Origin: Bin25 sp026709415
GTDB taxonomy: Bacteria; Bacteroidota; Bacteroidia; Flavobacteriales; Flavobacteriaceae
NCBI GenBank assembly: GCA_965200045.1
Contig: OZ241330.1
Coordinates: 2,108,001-2,172,000 of the forward strand
Length of the DNA stretch: 64,000 bases
Reading direction: 5' to 3'
The notes under the pieces were generated by a model. The model saw only the letters and a list, made by a program, of their open reading frames with translations, searched no databases and had not been told where the DNA came from. Positions 7,226 through 16,398 of the stretch are shown piece by piece. The number at the start of each line of letters is the position of its first letter. Position 1 is the stretch's first letter. The position numbers were made by a program, and so were the translations under genes.

Positions 7226-9223
7226 TTATCGCAAATGTAAATCTTTCGGAAAGATGGCTTCACCAGCATAAAGAGCTTCAAAAACCTTTTTTTTGGCTCC
7301 AATCCCCTCATAAAAGAAAAAGACTTCCCCCATCACTCCTTGGCTTCTGTGATGTCTGATAACATCAACTAAATATTGATCTGAAGGAATATAATTTCCA
7401 ATCCTCAACAACACGCCAGGATAGAATATCTTGAGTTTGTTTTTAGCATAAGATAAATTGGAATTAAACAAAAAGCGATATTCATTGAACCCTCGGCTAT
7501 CACGACGGTATAACTGAGGTGAAATCATATCCACAACATCTCTATCAATCCATTCAGGCCAATCTTGGCAATATTCACTATAGGAAAAAGGAAAAGGACT
7601 CGGTGAGAAAGTAACCAAACATTCTGGGTCCATTTCTTTGACGGCTGCATACAGATCTTCAGCATAATCACTTAAAATATCAGATCGCCACTGGAGCCAT
7701 CGATCATTTTTAGCATTATTGGGCGGTCGATTGCCATTATTTTCCTTCATGTATCTTTCAATGGTGTAGTCATCGTAACCCGAAGTAGAGGTTACCGCAG
7801 GCAATCGATCATCCCCTTGAATGCCATCAACATCATAATTTTCTACTACTTCCAATATCAAATCAGTCATGAATTGTTGTACCTCAGGATGAAAGGCATT
7901 CATCCAATAAAAATTATTTTTTTGGGCAATGTTTCCAGCAGCATCTTTGCTTTCCCATTCAGGATGCGCCTGAAGAATTACATTTCTGCCACCATTGCTA
8001 TCCCCAAATTGGGATGCAAAGCCGTATTCAAACCAAGCAATCACTTTGATATTTCTTTTGTGAGCTTCTTCAATCACCTCTTGTAGAACATCTCTTGTCG
8101 GATCAAATCTCGTCATGAGATCTGATTTATTTAATGGCTCAAGAGTTTCCGTCACCACTTCACTAGGATGTGGTGTTTGGGTTTTGTTCCATGCCACCAC
8201 AAAAACGGTGTTAAAATTCAATGCTTTGAGGTTTTCCATTGCGATGATGATGTTTTCTCTACTTTGGAGTACATCACTAGCCACATTGGTCAACCAGACG
8301 CCTCGAACCCCTGTTTCTTGCTCCTGATAAGTGATATCAAAATCATAAACTCTTTCTTGACCACTTTGCGAGGTGATGACTATAGTGGTATCGTCAAATA
8401 TGTTAATTACTGAGCCACTAGGAATCACAGTGGTTGCCTTTTCGGAATAGGTGAATTCAACTGAGGTGTTAGCTAAATCAGTACCGTATGGTAGGCTAAG
8501 GGAAATGGTGTTGTCAACGATTTCTACTTCCTGAAATAAATCCGGAAGATTAAGAGATAAAAGTTGATTTTCATCACTAGCTTCTTCAACAATTGTGATA
8601 ATTCGATACTCTTTAGATTGGCCGATCTCAGAAGTGATGGTAATGGTATTTTCTTTCGAAAAATCCAAATTAGTCCCACTTTCAATCGATGATTTGGCTT
8701 TGGACGAGAACCTAAAATCTACTTTAATGGACTCTAAGTCCGTACCATACGGAAAAATCAATTCAACCGTATTTTCCTTGACAATCCCATCAATAGAAAG
8801 ATCTGGGAGTTGAAAAGAAAGAATTTCATTTTGACCGCTTAACTGGGTTAAAGAAACAAAATAACTGGCTTTACTTCCATCTTCAGCCGTTACCGTAAAA
8901 ACAGTTCCTCCTTGGAAATTGACTTTTTCTCCGCTAGATGGAAAAACACGAGCCCCTTGAGAAACCGAAATTTTTGGTATTAAGGTGGCGATATCCACTT
9001 CTGAGGGAATTGTAGCGGTGATTTGCAAACTTTCTTGATTGATAGTTGCTGTCGTTTGAAACGCACCATCAGCCGAACTGATTTCAAAGGACAAGATATT
9101 TTTTTCTGTGAGTCGGTCATCGGTATTCGAACAACACACAAATAAAAGTGACAGCATCAATGCTGATGCTGTCACGATGTTCAAACTAAAGAGTTGATTG
9201 ATGGATTGAAGACTTTTCAACAA
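7226..9223 (-). CDS. GHL10-type glycoside-hydrolase-like lipoprotein with three N-terminal Ig-like (DUF5018-like) modules
   Basis: 665 residues. The N-terminus has a hydrophobic signal segment ending LLFVCCSNTDD, so lipidation at Cys30 or Cys31 is likely. Three modules of about 85 residues follow (around 40-130, 130-215, 220-300), each with 'ILSFxxPD', 'xxPYGTDLxxxxVxF' and 'TITSExGxxxEY', the pattern of DUF5018-like Ig domains. From about residue 303 (GVRGVWLTNVASDVL) to the end is a TIM-barrel domain of the GHL10/DUF187 family (PF02638), with 'NFNTVFVVAWN', 'IKVIAWFEYGFA', 'VDGIQGDDRLP' and 'DMISPQLYRR'. It is the last gene of the SusC-SusD-DUF4623 operon, 64 bases after its neighbour. Substrate is unknown; a surface glycosidase is likely. 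Confidence 0.82.
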   Translation of the reverse strand: MLKSLQSINQLFSLNIVTASALMLSLLFVCCSNTDDRLTEKNILSFEISSADGAFQTTATINQESLQITATIPSEVDIATLIPKISVSQGARVFPSSGEKVNFQGGTVFTVTAEDGSKASYFVSLTQLSGQNEILSFQLPDLSIDGIVKENTVELIFPYGTDLESIKVDFRFSSKAKSSIESGTNLDFSKENTITITSEIGQSKEYRIITIVEEASDENQLLSLNLPDLFQEVEIVDNTISLSLPYGTDLANTSVEFTYSEKATTVIPSGSVINIFDDTTIVITSQSGQERVYDFDITYQEQETGVRGVWLTNVASDVLQSRENIIIAMENLKALNFNTVFVVAWNKTQTPHPSEVVTETLEPLNKSDLMTRFDPTRDVLQEVIEEAHKRNIKVIAWFEYGFASQFGDSNGGRNVILQAHPEWESKDAAGNIAQKNNFYWMNAFHPEVQQFMTDLILEVVENYDVDGIQGDDRLPAVTSTSGYDDYTIERYMKENNGNRPPNNAKNDRWLQWRSDILSDYAEDLYAAVKEMDPECLVTFSPSPFPFSYSEYCQDWPEWIDRDVVDMISPQLYRRDSRGFNEYRFLFNSNLSYAKNKLKIFYPGVLLRIGNYIPSDQYLVDVIRHHRSQGVMGEVFFFYEGIGAKKKVFEALYAGEAIFPKDLHLR
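9148..9175. promoter_or_regulatory. Perfect 12-bp inverted repeat with 4-base loop inside the GHL10 signal-peptide codons
   Basis: The arms GTGACAGCATCA and TGATGCTGTCAC are exact complements around a 4-base centre. On the minus strand they code for residues VTASALMLSL of the signal peptide, beginning 48 bases after the ATG. In mRNA this would form a strong hairpin close to the start of translation. Whether it is functional or a codon-use coincidence cannot be told from sequence alone. Confidence 0.5.
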
Positions 9224-9287
9224 TACCTAACGATTTATAAAATGGCTTGTTTTCAATTCTTGAAAGAGTTGCTATTCATTCGAATTT

Positions 9288-10937
9288 TTATTGTGCTTTT
9301 TTTAGTTCAATCACTTGAAACCCATTTTTTGCAGCTCCAGCCATTACCACCACTCGTTCGCCATTGGGATCGACAAATACATCGACATCAGCTGTCGTGT
9401 TACCATTAATATTTCGCCCAAAAGGAGAGGTAAAGACCAATTTTGATTCAACATTGTCAGCATTAATAGCATTAAACGCTTCCACTAAACTACCTCCCGT
9501 GATATCATAAATAAAAATAGCAGCTGGTCTATCGGCTTTTTGACTTTCATTTTCGGGTCCAGAGTCTGCAAGGGCTAAATATCTTTTTTGGTTAAATTCA
9601 AAGATTTTACCACCAAAAGTTCTGGTTTTAATCGCATCACTTCCGATTGAAGTTAATTTTTGCGTACCATCAAGGTCATACAATGTTGGAACCATTTCAG
9701 CTCCATTGACCAATAAATACAAATTATTTGCGTCTTTTATTTCTTCCACATAGGGATAATTACCTGCCTTATTTAATTCGGCAAATTCAATTTTATGAGG
9801 GTTTTCAGCATTGGTAATGGAACCATTTTCTACATCCCAAATCAACACAAAGTTATTGTTTGGAATTTGTGATGGCCATCCTCCCCATAAAACCACTAAT
9901 AGATTTCCGTCACCCTGCGGATCACCAACAAAATTAATGTTATCGCCAAGTCGAATATTTTTCCCATCCCATGTTGTTGGATATGTAAGAATTAATTCTG
10001 GCTCTGACTCATTATCTTTCCATCTGTAAACTTTAAAATCTCCTCCATTCCAATTCATATTGCTACCAATAATTCCATTTTCTGTAGCCACCACATCAGC
10101 GAGAACAAAAATGCCTCCCGAAACTACATCTCCAGTTTTTAATTGACTGGCCGCCGCACTGGTTCCATCATTCTTCCAGTAGTGTATCGCTTTGTCTCCT
10201 CTATCAGCGACATAAACGTGTGTGCTATTAAGTGAAAAACCTCTTTCATTATCGTCTTGATTAGTTAATTCGGTTGGTAAATTACTAGATTCTGCACCAG
10301 CATCAATTAAAATCACTGGATTTTCAGCGTCAAATCCTGTGGCTAAAAAGTTAACCGAAACCGTGTAGCTTTCAGATTTTGAACCAGCAGAAACAGTGAT
10401 GGTGACAGAAGAGTTCAAATCAAGGCTGGTACCCCCCCCCAGATTTAAAGTAGCATCAGCTGGTATCGTGGTGATGCTTGGCGTTAGTGCACTGACATCG
10501 GTACCTTCAAAGACATTGACGGTGATGGTCTTGGCTGATTCATCGATTGATGAGTCAACGTCTGGAATACTAAAGCTAGCAATAGCCACCGAATCGGGAT
10601 CCAATACCGTCACCGTCACCGTATACGAATTAGAGGTTTTGCCATCCTCCGCCGTCACGGTATAAGTCACTGGAGAACCAAAGTTTCTTGCTGTTCCTGC
10701 CGCAGGGGTGATGGTCGAAGCCAACGAATTCGAGATGGTTGGGCTCAAACTCGAGATATCCGTGCCATAAGGGACGCTCAGTGTAATCGAACTTCCAGAA
10801 ACGGTGGCTGTTACACCGGCTAAAGTGAAGCCCGTAATGAAAGCTTCGTCAGATTTTGGGTCATCTTTTTCACAAGCTGCAAAAGCCAACAAAAAAGCAA
10901 AAACCCATACAAAAGTTTTTTTTGAATTAATCATCAT
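9288..10937 (-). CDS. DUF4623-like surface lipoprotein with two Ig-like modules
   Basis: 549 residues. Signal peptide ends FLLAFAACEKDDPKSDE, a lipobox followed by an acidic stretch typical of surface-exported Bacteroidota lipoproteins. Two DUF5018-like modules (about 34-115 and 118-200; 'SVPYGTDISSLSPTI', 'VTAEDGKTSNSYTVTV') resemble those of the downstream GHL10 gene. The remaining 350 residues look like a DUF4623 beta-propeller-like domain ('GFSLNSTHVYVADRGDKAIHYW', 'TRTFGGKIFEFNQKRYLALAD'). It lies between SusD and the GHL10 gene, a position often taken by surface glycan-binding proteins, so binding rather than catalysis is the likely role. A G9 run (10432-10440) sits in the second Ig module and is in frame here. 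Confidence 0.75.
   Translation of the reverse strand: MMINSKKTFVWVFAFLLAFAACEKDDPKSDEAFITGFTLAGVTATVSGSSITLSVPYGTDISSLSPTISNSLASTITPAAGTARNFGSPVTYTVTAEDGKTSNSYTVTVTVLDPDSVAIASFSIPDVDSSIDESAKTITVNVFEGTDVSALTPSITTIPADATLNLGGGTSLDLNSSVTITVSAGSKSESYTVSVNFLATGFDAENPVILIDAGAESSNLPTELTNQDDNERGFSLNSTHVYVADRGDKAIHYWKNDGTSAAASQLKTGDVVSGGIFVLADVVATENGIIGSNMNWNGGDFKVYRWKDNESEPELILTYPTTWDGKNIRLGDNINFVGDPQGDGNLLVVLWGGWPSQIPNNNFVLIWDVENGSITNAENPHKIEFAELNKAGNYPYVEEIKDANNLYLLVNGAEMVPTLYDLDGTQKLTSIGSDAIKTRTFGGKIFEFNQKRYLALADSGPENESQKADRPAAIFIYDITGGSLVEAFNAINADNVESKLVFTSPFGRNINGNTTADVDVFVDPNGERVVVMAGAAKNGFQVIELKKAQ
10432..10440. repeat. C9/G9 homopolymer inside the DUF4623 lipoprotein gene
   Basis: Nine consecutive C on the plus strand (G9 in the coding strand), encoding part of LNLGGGTS. 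Such runs are rare in this AT-rich sequence and prone to slippage. At nine bases the gene is in frame. Confidence 0.8.
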
Positions 10938-11016
10938 ACAAAAGATTTATAGTTTAAAATTATTTTTCATTTCGATCATATTATGTTTTCGAGGTTTTAA
11001 AAGTAGTCATGAACGT

Positions 11017-12540
11017 TTAATTTTTGTCCCACCACACTCTATTCTGCTGGGTATCACCTCCCATACGATTGATGGCTTCTTCTAACTTTTCTCCATTGAG
11101 CCTTCTTTCAGCATCACTATAAGTTAGTCTTCTAGGAAATTGTCCTTCATTGATGGTCCCCATATACTCCAAAGGAGCTAAAATGGGAAATCCCGTACGT
11201 CGTTTTTCAAACCAAGCTTCAACACCATTCATGCAAAGCGACATCCATTTTTGAGTGATGATTTGCTCAAGGGCTCTTGACTCATCATACTTGATTTGGG
11301 ATTGATTGATGTAGCTCTCGACAGCCTGGTCATCCGTTACTCCATACATTTCCATAGAAGCTCTAATGCCTTGATAATAATAAACCTCCGGATCGCCACC
11401 TAGATACCCACGCATGGCGGCTTCAGCTTTCAAAAAAGATACTTCAGCAAAATGTAAATTATAAGTCGCTCCATCATCTTTTAAAAAGGCTTCTCCTACT
11501 CGACTAAACTGATCAAAATGATCTTGATCAAATACTGATTGCTCGTTCGGATCAAGACCATTGGCCAACCCTCGATAAGCCCCATCTGATTTAGCTGGTT
11601 TCACAAAAAACGGCAACCTTGGATCATTATTTTCGACCAAAAAATCAACGATTGTTTTAGACATGCGCGTGTTATTGAAGACTTCTGTCACCAAAATGGG
11701 ATTTCGGAAATAAATATTGGACGTGGTGGGATCCCAATTCAGTTTATTGGAATCTTCATGATTTTCAAACAGTGGCTGACTATTGATACTATTGATAATC
11801 GATAATGTTAATTCAGGGGCCACATAAACCACCCGTAAGGCAATCCTCAATAATAGAGAATTGGCAAACTTTTCCCATCGCTGAATCTGACCATTATAAA
11901 GGAGATCTGCTGGACCGTATGAGGGAAAACTTCCCGGTGTGCTGATGAGTTCTTTACCCCTATTGATTTGTTCTACAAGATCTCGGTAGATGGATTCTTG
12001 AGTATCGAATTGAGGTAGTGAAGTTTTAAAGGCTTCTGAATATGGTATGTCCCCAAATAGATCGGTAGTTCTTTGAAATAAAAACGATTTCCAAATTCTA
12101 GCAATGCCTTCTTTATGTGGGTTCTCTCGTTGCTGACTCACTTCAACCGCATGATGAGCATAAAATAACGGGGCTATTTCCCATGTCTGATCGCCATACA
12201 TTCGATCCCATATATTGGAAAATAATCCATAACTTGGTTCGTAATGATCAATCGATCCGGAACCATCCAATGTATTGTATTGCATGTACTGGTTGGCCAC
12301 GATTCGTTGCAATCGATCATACATATACCACGTGAGACTTCCTCTTTGTGTCGCCACTGTAAACAAACCATCGGGTTCGGTGGTAACAGCCCCTGTTTTT
12401 GGAAAGTTAATTTCATCAAAGTTTTTATCACAACCACTATACACTAACAACGTGGCGCTCGCCACCAAAACAACTCCTAGAGACCTAATAAGATGAATCT
12501 CTGATTTTGAAACAAGGGGGCTTAAACAATTATGGATCAT
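11017..12540 (-). CDS. susD: SusD/RagB family nutrient-binding outer membrane lipoprotein (SusD_2 type)
   Basis: 507 residues with a signal peptide ending LLVYSGCDKNFDEIN (lipidated Cys37, acidic follow-up). The body matches the SusD_2 branch (PF12771): 'DGLFTVATQRGSLTWYMYDRLQRI', 'ANQYMQYNT', 'RIWKSFLFQRTTDLFGDIPYSEAF', 'KFANSLLLRIALRVV', and the C-terminal 'QKWMSLCMNGVEAWFEKRRTGFP'. It sits on the cell surface as a lid over the SusC channel and binds oligosaccharide or peptide ligands. The gene begins 9 bases after the SusC stop. This pair differs in subtype from the SusCD pair at 27.9-32.8 kb, so the two probably bind different ligands. Confidence 0.92.
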   Translation of the reverse strand: MIHNCLSPLVSKSEIHLIRSLGVVLVASATLLVYSGCDKNFDEINFPKTGAVTTEPDGLFTVATQRGSLTWYMYDRLQRIVANQYMQYNTLDGSGSIDHYEPSYGLFSNIWDRMYGDQTWEIAPLFYAHHAVEVSQQRENPHKEGIARIWKSFLFQRTTDLFGDIPYSEAFKTSLPQFDTQESIYRDLVEQINRGKELISTPGSFPSYGPADLLYNGQIQRWEKFANSLLLRIALRVVYVAPELTLSIINSINSQPLFENHEDSNKLNWDPTTSNIYFRNPILVTEVFNNTRMSKTIVDFLVENNDPRLPFFVKPAKSDGAYRGLANGLDPNEQSVFDQDHFDQFSRVGEAFLKDDGATYNLHFAEVSFLKAEAAMRGYLGGDPEVYYYQGIRASMEMYGVTDDQAVESYINQSQIKYDESRALEQIITQKWMSLCMNGVEAWFEKRRTGFPILAPLEYMGTINEGQFPRRLTYSDAERRLNGEKLEEAINRMGGDTQQNRVWWDKN

Positions 12541-12549
12541 TTTCTTCTC

Positions 12550-15500
12550 TTATAACCCTATATTCAATCGAACACCAACATTTCTTAGTTCCGGAAACGC
12601 AAACGATTCAATCCCTTGTGCTTTGCTTGACGACAATGAAGATTGAGGCGCAAAACCTTCAGTGTGTCTCAATAAATAAGCAAGATTACTTCCAAAAACA
12701 CTAATTCTAAAATCATTCAAAGGCCATACTTTGTTCAACGCCTTTGATAATTGAAAAGAAATCGACAATTCCCTCAAACGAACAAATGAAGAATCAAAAA
12801 CATTCGCTTCATTGATGCCCGATAATCGACTCCAATAGCGTTGGGGGTTCACAAAATGTTCAATAGGATTTCCCTGCTCATCAACTCCTTCAACAGCAAC
12901 TCCATTGGTTGGGATCCACTCATTGGGTCGATATCCCAAGGCTACTCTTTCCTGTTCGGATTGGTACCAACCATTTCTTCCTTCGATGGTATGTTCCAAC
13001 GTACCAACAGCTGATCCCACCGCATAAGATGAACTATAAATAACCCCACCAAATTGAGCGTCTAGTGCAAAATAGAGAGAAATATTTTTATAATTCAAGC
13101 TGCTATTGAGTCCCAACAACCAATCGGGTTGCACTTGACCAAGAACAAAATCAGAATTACCATCCGCTTCAATCTCAGCTGTGGGCAAATTAAATTCATC
13201 GATGACCAATTGGCCGGAATCCGTCTTTTCAAATCTGGAGCCAACCAGTAAATCACTTCGTTGCCCTGATCTGGCTTGAATACTGATGCCCGCACGACTA
13301 CCTCCTAATATCAAGATGGGTAATTCTTCCGTTAGTTCCAACACTTCATTGGTATTCAATGCCGCATTAGCATTGATGGACCATGAAACATGTGGTTTTT
13401 CAATGGGTTTTCCAGATAAAACAAATTCGAATCCTTCATTCCGTATGGACCCGGAATTAATCCACTGATTTTCAAAACCGGTGGTGCTCGCCACGGGAGC
13501 TGTGAATATTTGATCGGTTGAATCATTACGATACCAACTAAAGTCCATATTGGCTCGACCACCAAACAATCGCATATCCAAACCCAATTCAATGGCTGTG
13601 GTGCTTTCTGGTTTGATTTCTGAATTCGGTCCAATTCTAGGGACGCGCGTAAACGGTTGGCCCAAATGTCCTGTCGATGGGGTGTATGTAAAAAAGAGAG
13701 CGCTTGTAGAAAGGCTATTGGCGTTTCCCACTTTGGCATAAGAAGCTCTCAATTTTAAAAACTCCATAAAATCAGGGAGTTGTGAGAATGTTTCTGTGGC
13801 AATCCAACTAAAGTTGGAACTCCAATAAGCAAAACTCCTATTCTCTTTAGGCAAGACTGAATTCCAATCATTTCTATAAGTGAAATTCGCATAGAGTTGG
13901 TTTTTCCAATCCAAATCAAGCGTCGAGAAAACGGAGTTTAAGCGTCTTTGAGCAATGCCTTGTGAAGATTCAATTTCTTTAAAGTTATTGACCACCCATA
14001 AGTTTGGATTGACCATATCGTCACCATTGGATGATAAACTGTCAAATTGGGTGTCAATGGAACTAACCCCAGAGGTTAGATTGATATCTATACGGCCCAT
14101 TTTTCTTCGGGCTGTCAATAAAAAATCATAATTAGATATCAGTCGATGGCTGATGCCATATCGAAAACTGGCCACGGGAGAGGTTTTGTAAACGGTATTT
14201 TCAGCCACTCTATTTTCTCTTTCATCCGATATGTAATCCCAGCCTGCCCGACCACTTCCATTGAGCCAAGGAAACATTTCAAAATCGAGTTTAAAATATC
14301 CGATCAAACGTTCTCTAATATCTGAATTGGTATTCAGATAGATTCCCCAATATGGGTTTTGATTAAAAGAGCCTTGTGTTTTACCATCCCAAGTAATGAC
14401 CTTTCCTTCTTCATTGATATAAGGTTGCAAATCATCCAAAATCACCGATCGAGGCATGATGTAAAAGTTCCTGACGGGATTATCGGGAGAACCTCCCAAA
14501 TTGGGTCGATTAAAAACGTTTTGGTTGAAATAATTGACTTTGGTGGTGAAAGTTAATTTTTGATCAAACTTTCGAGAATAAGTGATACTCGCTGTTTTCC
14601 GATTTAAATCACTATTGGGCATGATGCTTAACAAATCATATAAACTAGCGGATAGGCGAAATTGATTTTTTTCGTCACTGGCTGTTAACTGCAAATTATG
14701 ATTGTGATTGACTCCTGTACGAAAAAATGATTTCATTTGATTTTCAACCGATTGATAAGTCTGCTGCCCTCCCAACCAATTGGTGATCGAGCGACCATCA
14801 TATTGGGGACCAAAACTCAAGGTATTCAATGGGGTAAACATCCCTTGAGAGCCTCGACCAAATTCATTTTGAAACTTTGGAAAAATATAGGGTTGTTCCC
14901 ATAAAATGGAGCTACTTATTTGGATATCTAAATCTTTCCCTTCTCTACCCTTTTTGGTTTCAATAACGATCACCCCATTGGTCCCTAATGAACCATAAAG
15001 GGCCGTAGCCCCTGGCCCTTTGAGAACCGTAACTGATTCGATATCATCTGGATTGATGGTGCTCAGTGGATCACCAAAATCGAGTCCTCCATCTTGTGTC
15101 GCTCGATTATCCCCTGGTTCACTATTGACAATGAAACCATCAATCACAAATAGTGGTTGATCGCTCCCCGTCAGCGAACTGCTTCCACGGATTAAGACTC
15201 GATTGGATGCGGCAGGACCCCCGCCACTTGGACTAATATTGAGTCCAGCCACTAATCCTGATAATTTACCAAGCACATTGACCGATGTGTTGTTTTCAAA
15301 TACCTGCTGGTCAATGGATTGCACCGCATATCCCAAGGATTTTTCATCTCTTGAAATTCCCAAAGCCGTCACAACCACAGCATCCATGACCATCGCATCT
15401 GGTTGAAGAAAAATCGTCTGTATTGCATCTGTATCGATCAACAACGTTTGGGTCTCGTATCCAATAAATGAGATGATTAATTCTTGGCTTCCATTGAGTT

Positions 15501-15702
15501 GAATGATGAATTTTCCTTCGATATCGGTGATCGCACTGAGGTCAGGGAATTCATTGGGTTTCACAGTGGCTCCCATCAAGGGTTGGTTACTCTCAGCATC
15601 CAAAACAATTCCTTGAATTTGAGCAAACGATACAACATTGATGAGCCACCCAACCAATAAACTCAACCAAAAGGAACTCAGATAACTCTCTTTATTTTTC
15701 AT
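12550..15702 (-). CDS. susC: SusC/RagA family TonB-linked outer membrane transporter
   Basis: 1050 residues. Signal peptide about 1-28; a CarboxypepD_reg-like domain follows ('IQGIVLDAESNQPLMGATV', 'TDIEGKF'), then 'VVTALGISRDEKSLGYAVQ', the TonB-box and plug region ('GGGPAASNRVLIRGSSSL', 'PLFVIDGF', 'LKGPGATALYGSLGTNGVIVIETKKG'), and a 22-strand barrel ending in an aromatic/hydrophobic strand. It imports large glycan or peptide fragments across the outer membrane with its SusD partner. A perfect -7 box lies about 45 bases upstream of the ATG, so this is the first gene of a four-gene operon running down to 7226. Confidence 0.95.
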   Translation of the reverse strand: MKNKESYLSSFWLSLLVGWLINVVSFAQIQGIVLDAESNQPLMGATVKPNEFPDLSAITDIEGKFIIQLNGSQELIISFIGYETQTLLIDTDAIQTIFLQPDAMVMDAVVVTALGISRDEKSLGYAVQSIDQQVFENNTSVNVLGKLSGLVAGLNISPSGGGPAASNRVLIRGSSSLTGSDQPLFVIDGFIVNSEPGDNRATQDGGLDFGDPLSTINPDDIESVTVLKGPGATALYGSLGTNGVIVIETKKGREGKDLDIQISSSILWEQPYIFPKFQNEFGRGSQGMFTPLNTLSFGPQYDGRSITNWLGGQQTYQSVENQMKSFFRTGVNHNHNLQLTASDEKNQFRLSASLYDLLSIMPNSDLNRKTASITYSRKFDQKLTFTTKVNYFNQNVFNRPNLGGSPDNPVRNFYIMPRSVILDDLQPYINEEGKVITWDGKTQGSFNQNPYWGIYLNTNSDIRERLIGYFKLDFEMFPWLNGSGRAGWDYISDERENRVAENTVYKTSPVASFRYGISHRLISNYDFLLTARRKMGRIDINLTSGVSSIDTQFDSLSSNGDDMVNPNLWVVNNFKEIESSQGIAQRRLNSVFSTLDLDWKNQLYANFTYRNDWNSVLPKENRSFAYWSSNFSWIATETFSQLPDFMEFLKLRASYAKVGNANSLSTSALFFTYTPSTGHLGQPFTRVPRIGPNSEIKPESTTAIELGLDMRLFGGRANMDFSWYRNDSTDQIFTAPVASTTGFENQWINSGSIRNEGFEFVLSGKPIEKPHVSWSINANAALNTNEVLELTEELPILILGGSRAGISIQARSGQRSDLLVGSRFEKTDSGQLVIDEFNLPTAEIEADGNSDFVLGQVQPDWLLGLNSSLNYKNISLYFALDAQFGGVIYSSSYAVGSAVGTLEHTIEGRNGWYQSEQERVALGYRPNEWIPTNGVAVEGVDEQGNPIEHFVNPQRYWSRLSGINEANVFDSSFVRLRELSISFQLSKALNKVWPLNDFRISVFGSNLAYLLRHTEGFAPQSSLSSSKAQGIESFAFPELRNVGVRLNIGL

Positions 15703-15746
15703 CTAATCGATTCTCACCATAAAAAATATGCGAGAACTTTTTTTGT

Positions 15747-15754
15747 CAAATATA
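15747..15754 (-). promoter_or_regulatory. Candidate Bacteroidota -7 promoter box for the 7.2-15.7 kb operon
   Basis: TATATTTG on the minus strand matches TAnnTTTG exactly, 44 bases before the SusC ATG. No good -33 TTTG is seen at 17-19 bases upstream, so the call rests on the -7 element and position. Confidence 0.42.
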
Positions 15755-15927
15755 GAATAGTAACCAATAAGATACTTCTCAGATTATAGAAATTTAGTTC
15801 TTTTGGCATTTTCACCTATTGTCCTGTTAAATAAATGCCCCTTCAGAAATCAATAATCCATCCTGAGAAATTAATATTTGATAGAACAAATTAGCCCAAA
15901 AAGACCTCTGTTTTCTTACAAACGGGT

Positions 15928-15947
15928 TCAAAACTCCTTGGTTTTGA
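15928..15947 (-). terminator. Weak hairpin downstream of the tRNA cluster
   Basis: TCAAAAC, 6-base loop, GTTTTGA: a perfect 7-bp stem lying just after tRNA-Gly in the direction of transcription. There is no T-run after it, so intrinsic termination is uncertain. Confidence 0.28.
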
Positions 15948-15981
15948 GCTCATCCACAATCAAAACAGCCATGGAAAAAAG

Positions 15982-16054
15982 AGCGAGAGACGGGATTCGA
16001 ACCCGCGGCCCTCAGCTTGGAAGGCTGATGCTCTACCAACTGAGCTACTCTCGC
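15982..16054 (-). tRNA. tRNA-Gly(TCC)
   Basis: 73 bases; acceptor GCGAGAG pairs with CTCTCGC, T-loop GGTTCGAATCC is present, and the anticodon loop CTTCCAA gives TCC. No encoded CCA. It is the last of three tRNAs on the minus strand. Confidence 0.95.
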
Positions 16055-16070
16055 TGATATATCGATGGTG

Positions 16071-16153
16071 TGGGGAGAGCAGGATTCGAACCTACGAAGT
16101 TAAAAAACAACAGATTTACAGTCTGTCCTCGTTGACCGCTTGAGTATCTCCCC
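16071..16153 (-). tRNA. tRNA-Tyr(GTA)
   Basis: 83 bases with a long variable arm as expected for bacterial tRNA-Tyr; acceptor GGGGAGA/TCTCCCC, anticodon loop CTGTAAA giving GTA, T-loop GGTTCGAATCC. CCA not encoded. Confidence 0.95.
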
Positions 16154-16171
16154 TTAAGATTGTCTCTCATG

Positions 16172-16245
16172 AGCCGATGGAGGGACTCGAACCCACGACC
16201 TGCTGATTACAAATCAGCTGCTCTAGCCAGCTGAGCTACATCGGC
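16172..16245 (-). tRNA. tRNA-Thr(TGT)
   Basis: 74 bases; acceptor GCCGATG/CATCGGC, anticodon loop TTTGTAA giving TGT, T-loop GGTTCGAGTCC. First of the Thr-Tyr-Gly cluster in the transcribed direction. Confidence 0.95.
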
Positions 16246-16398
16246 TTATCTTTAGCCTTATCGGCGTGCAAAATAAAGTTATTTTTTGATACTGTGCTAT
16301 CCGTTTTTGGGATGCCATCCGAATGAACTAGGATGACCTATTCCAAACAACCGTTGATGATGGAAGAGTCTACAATGTACTCGATTTCAACTTGGGCA

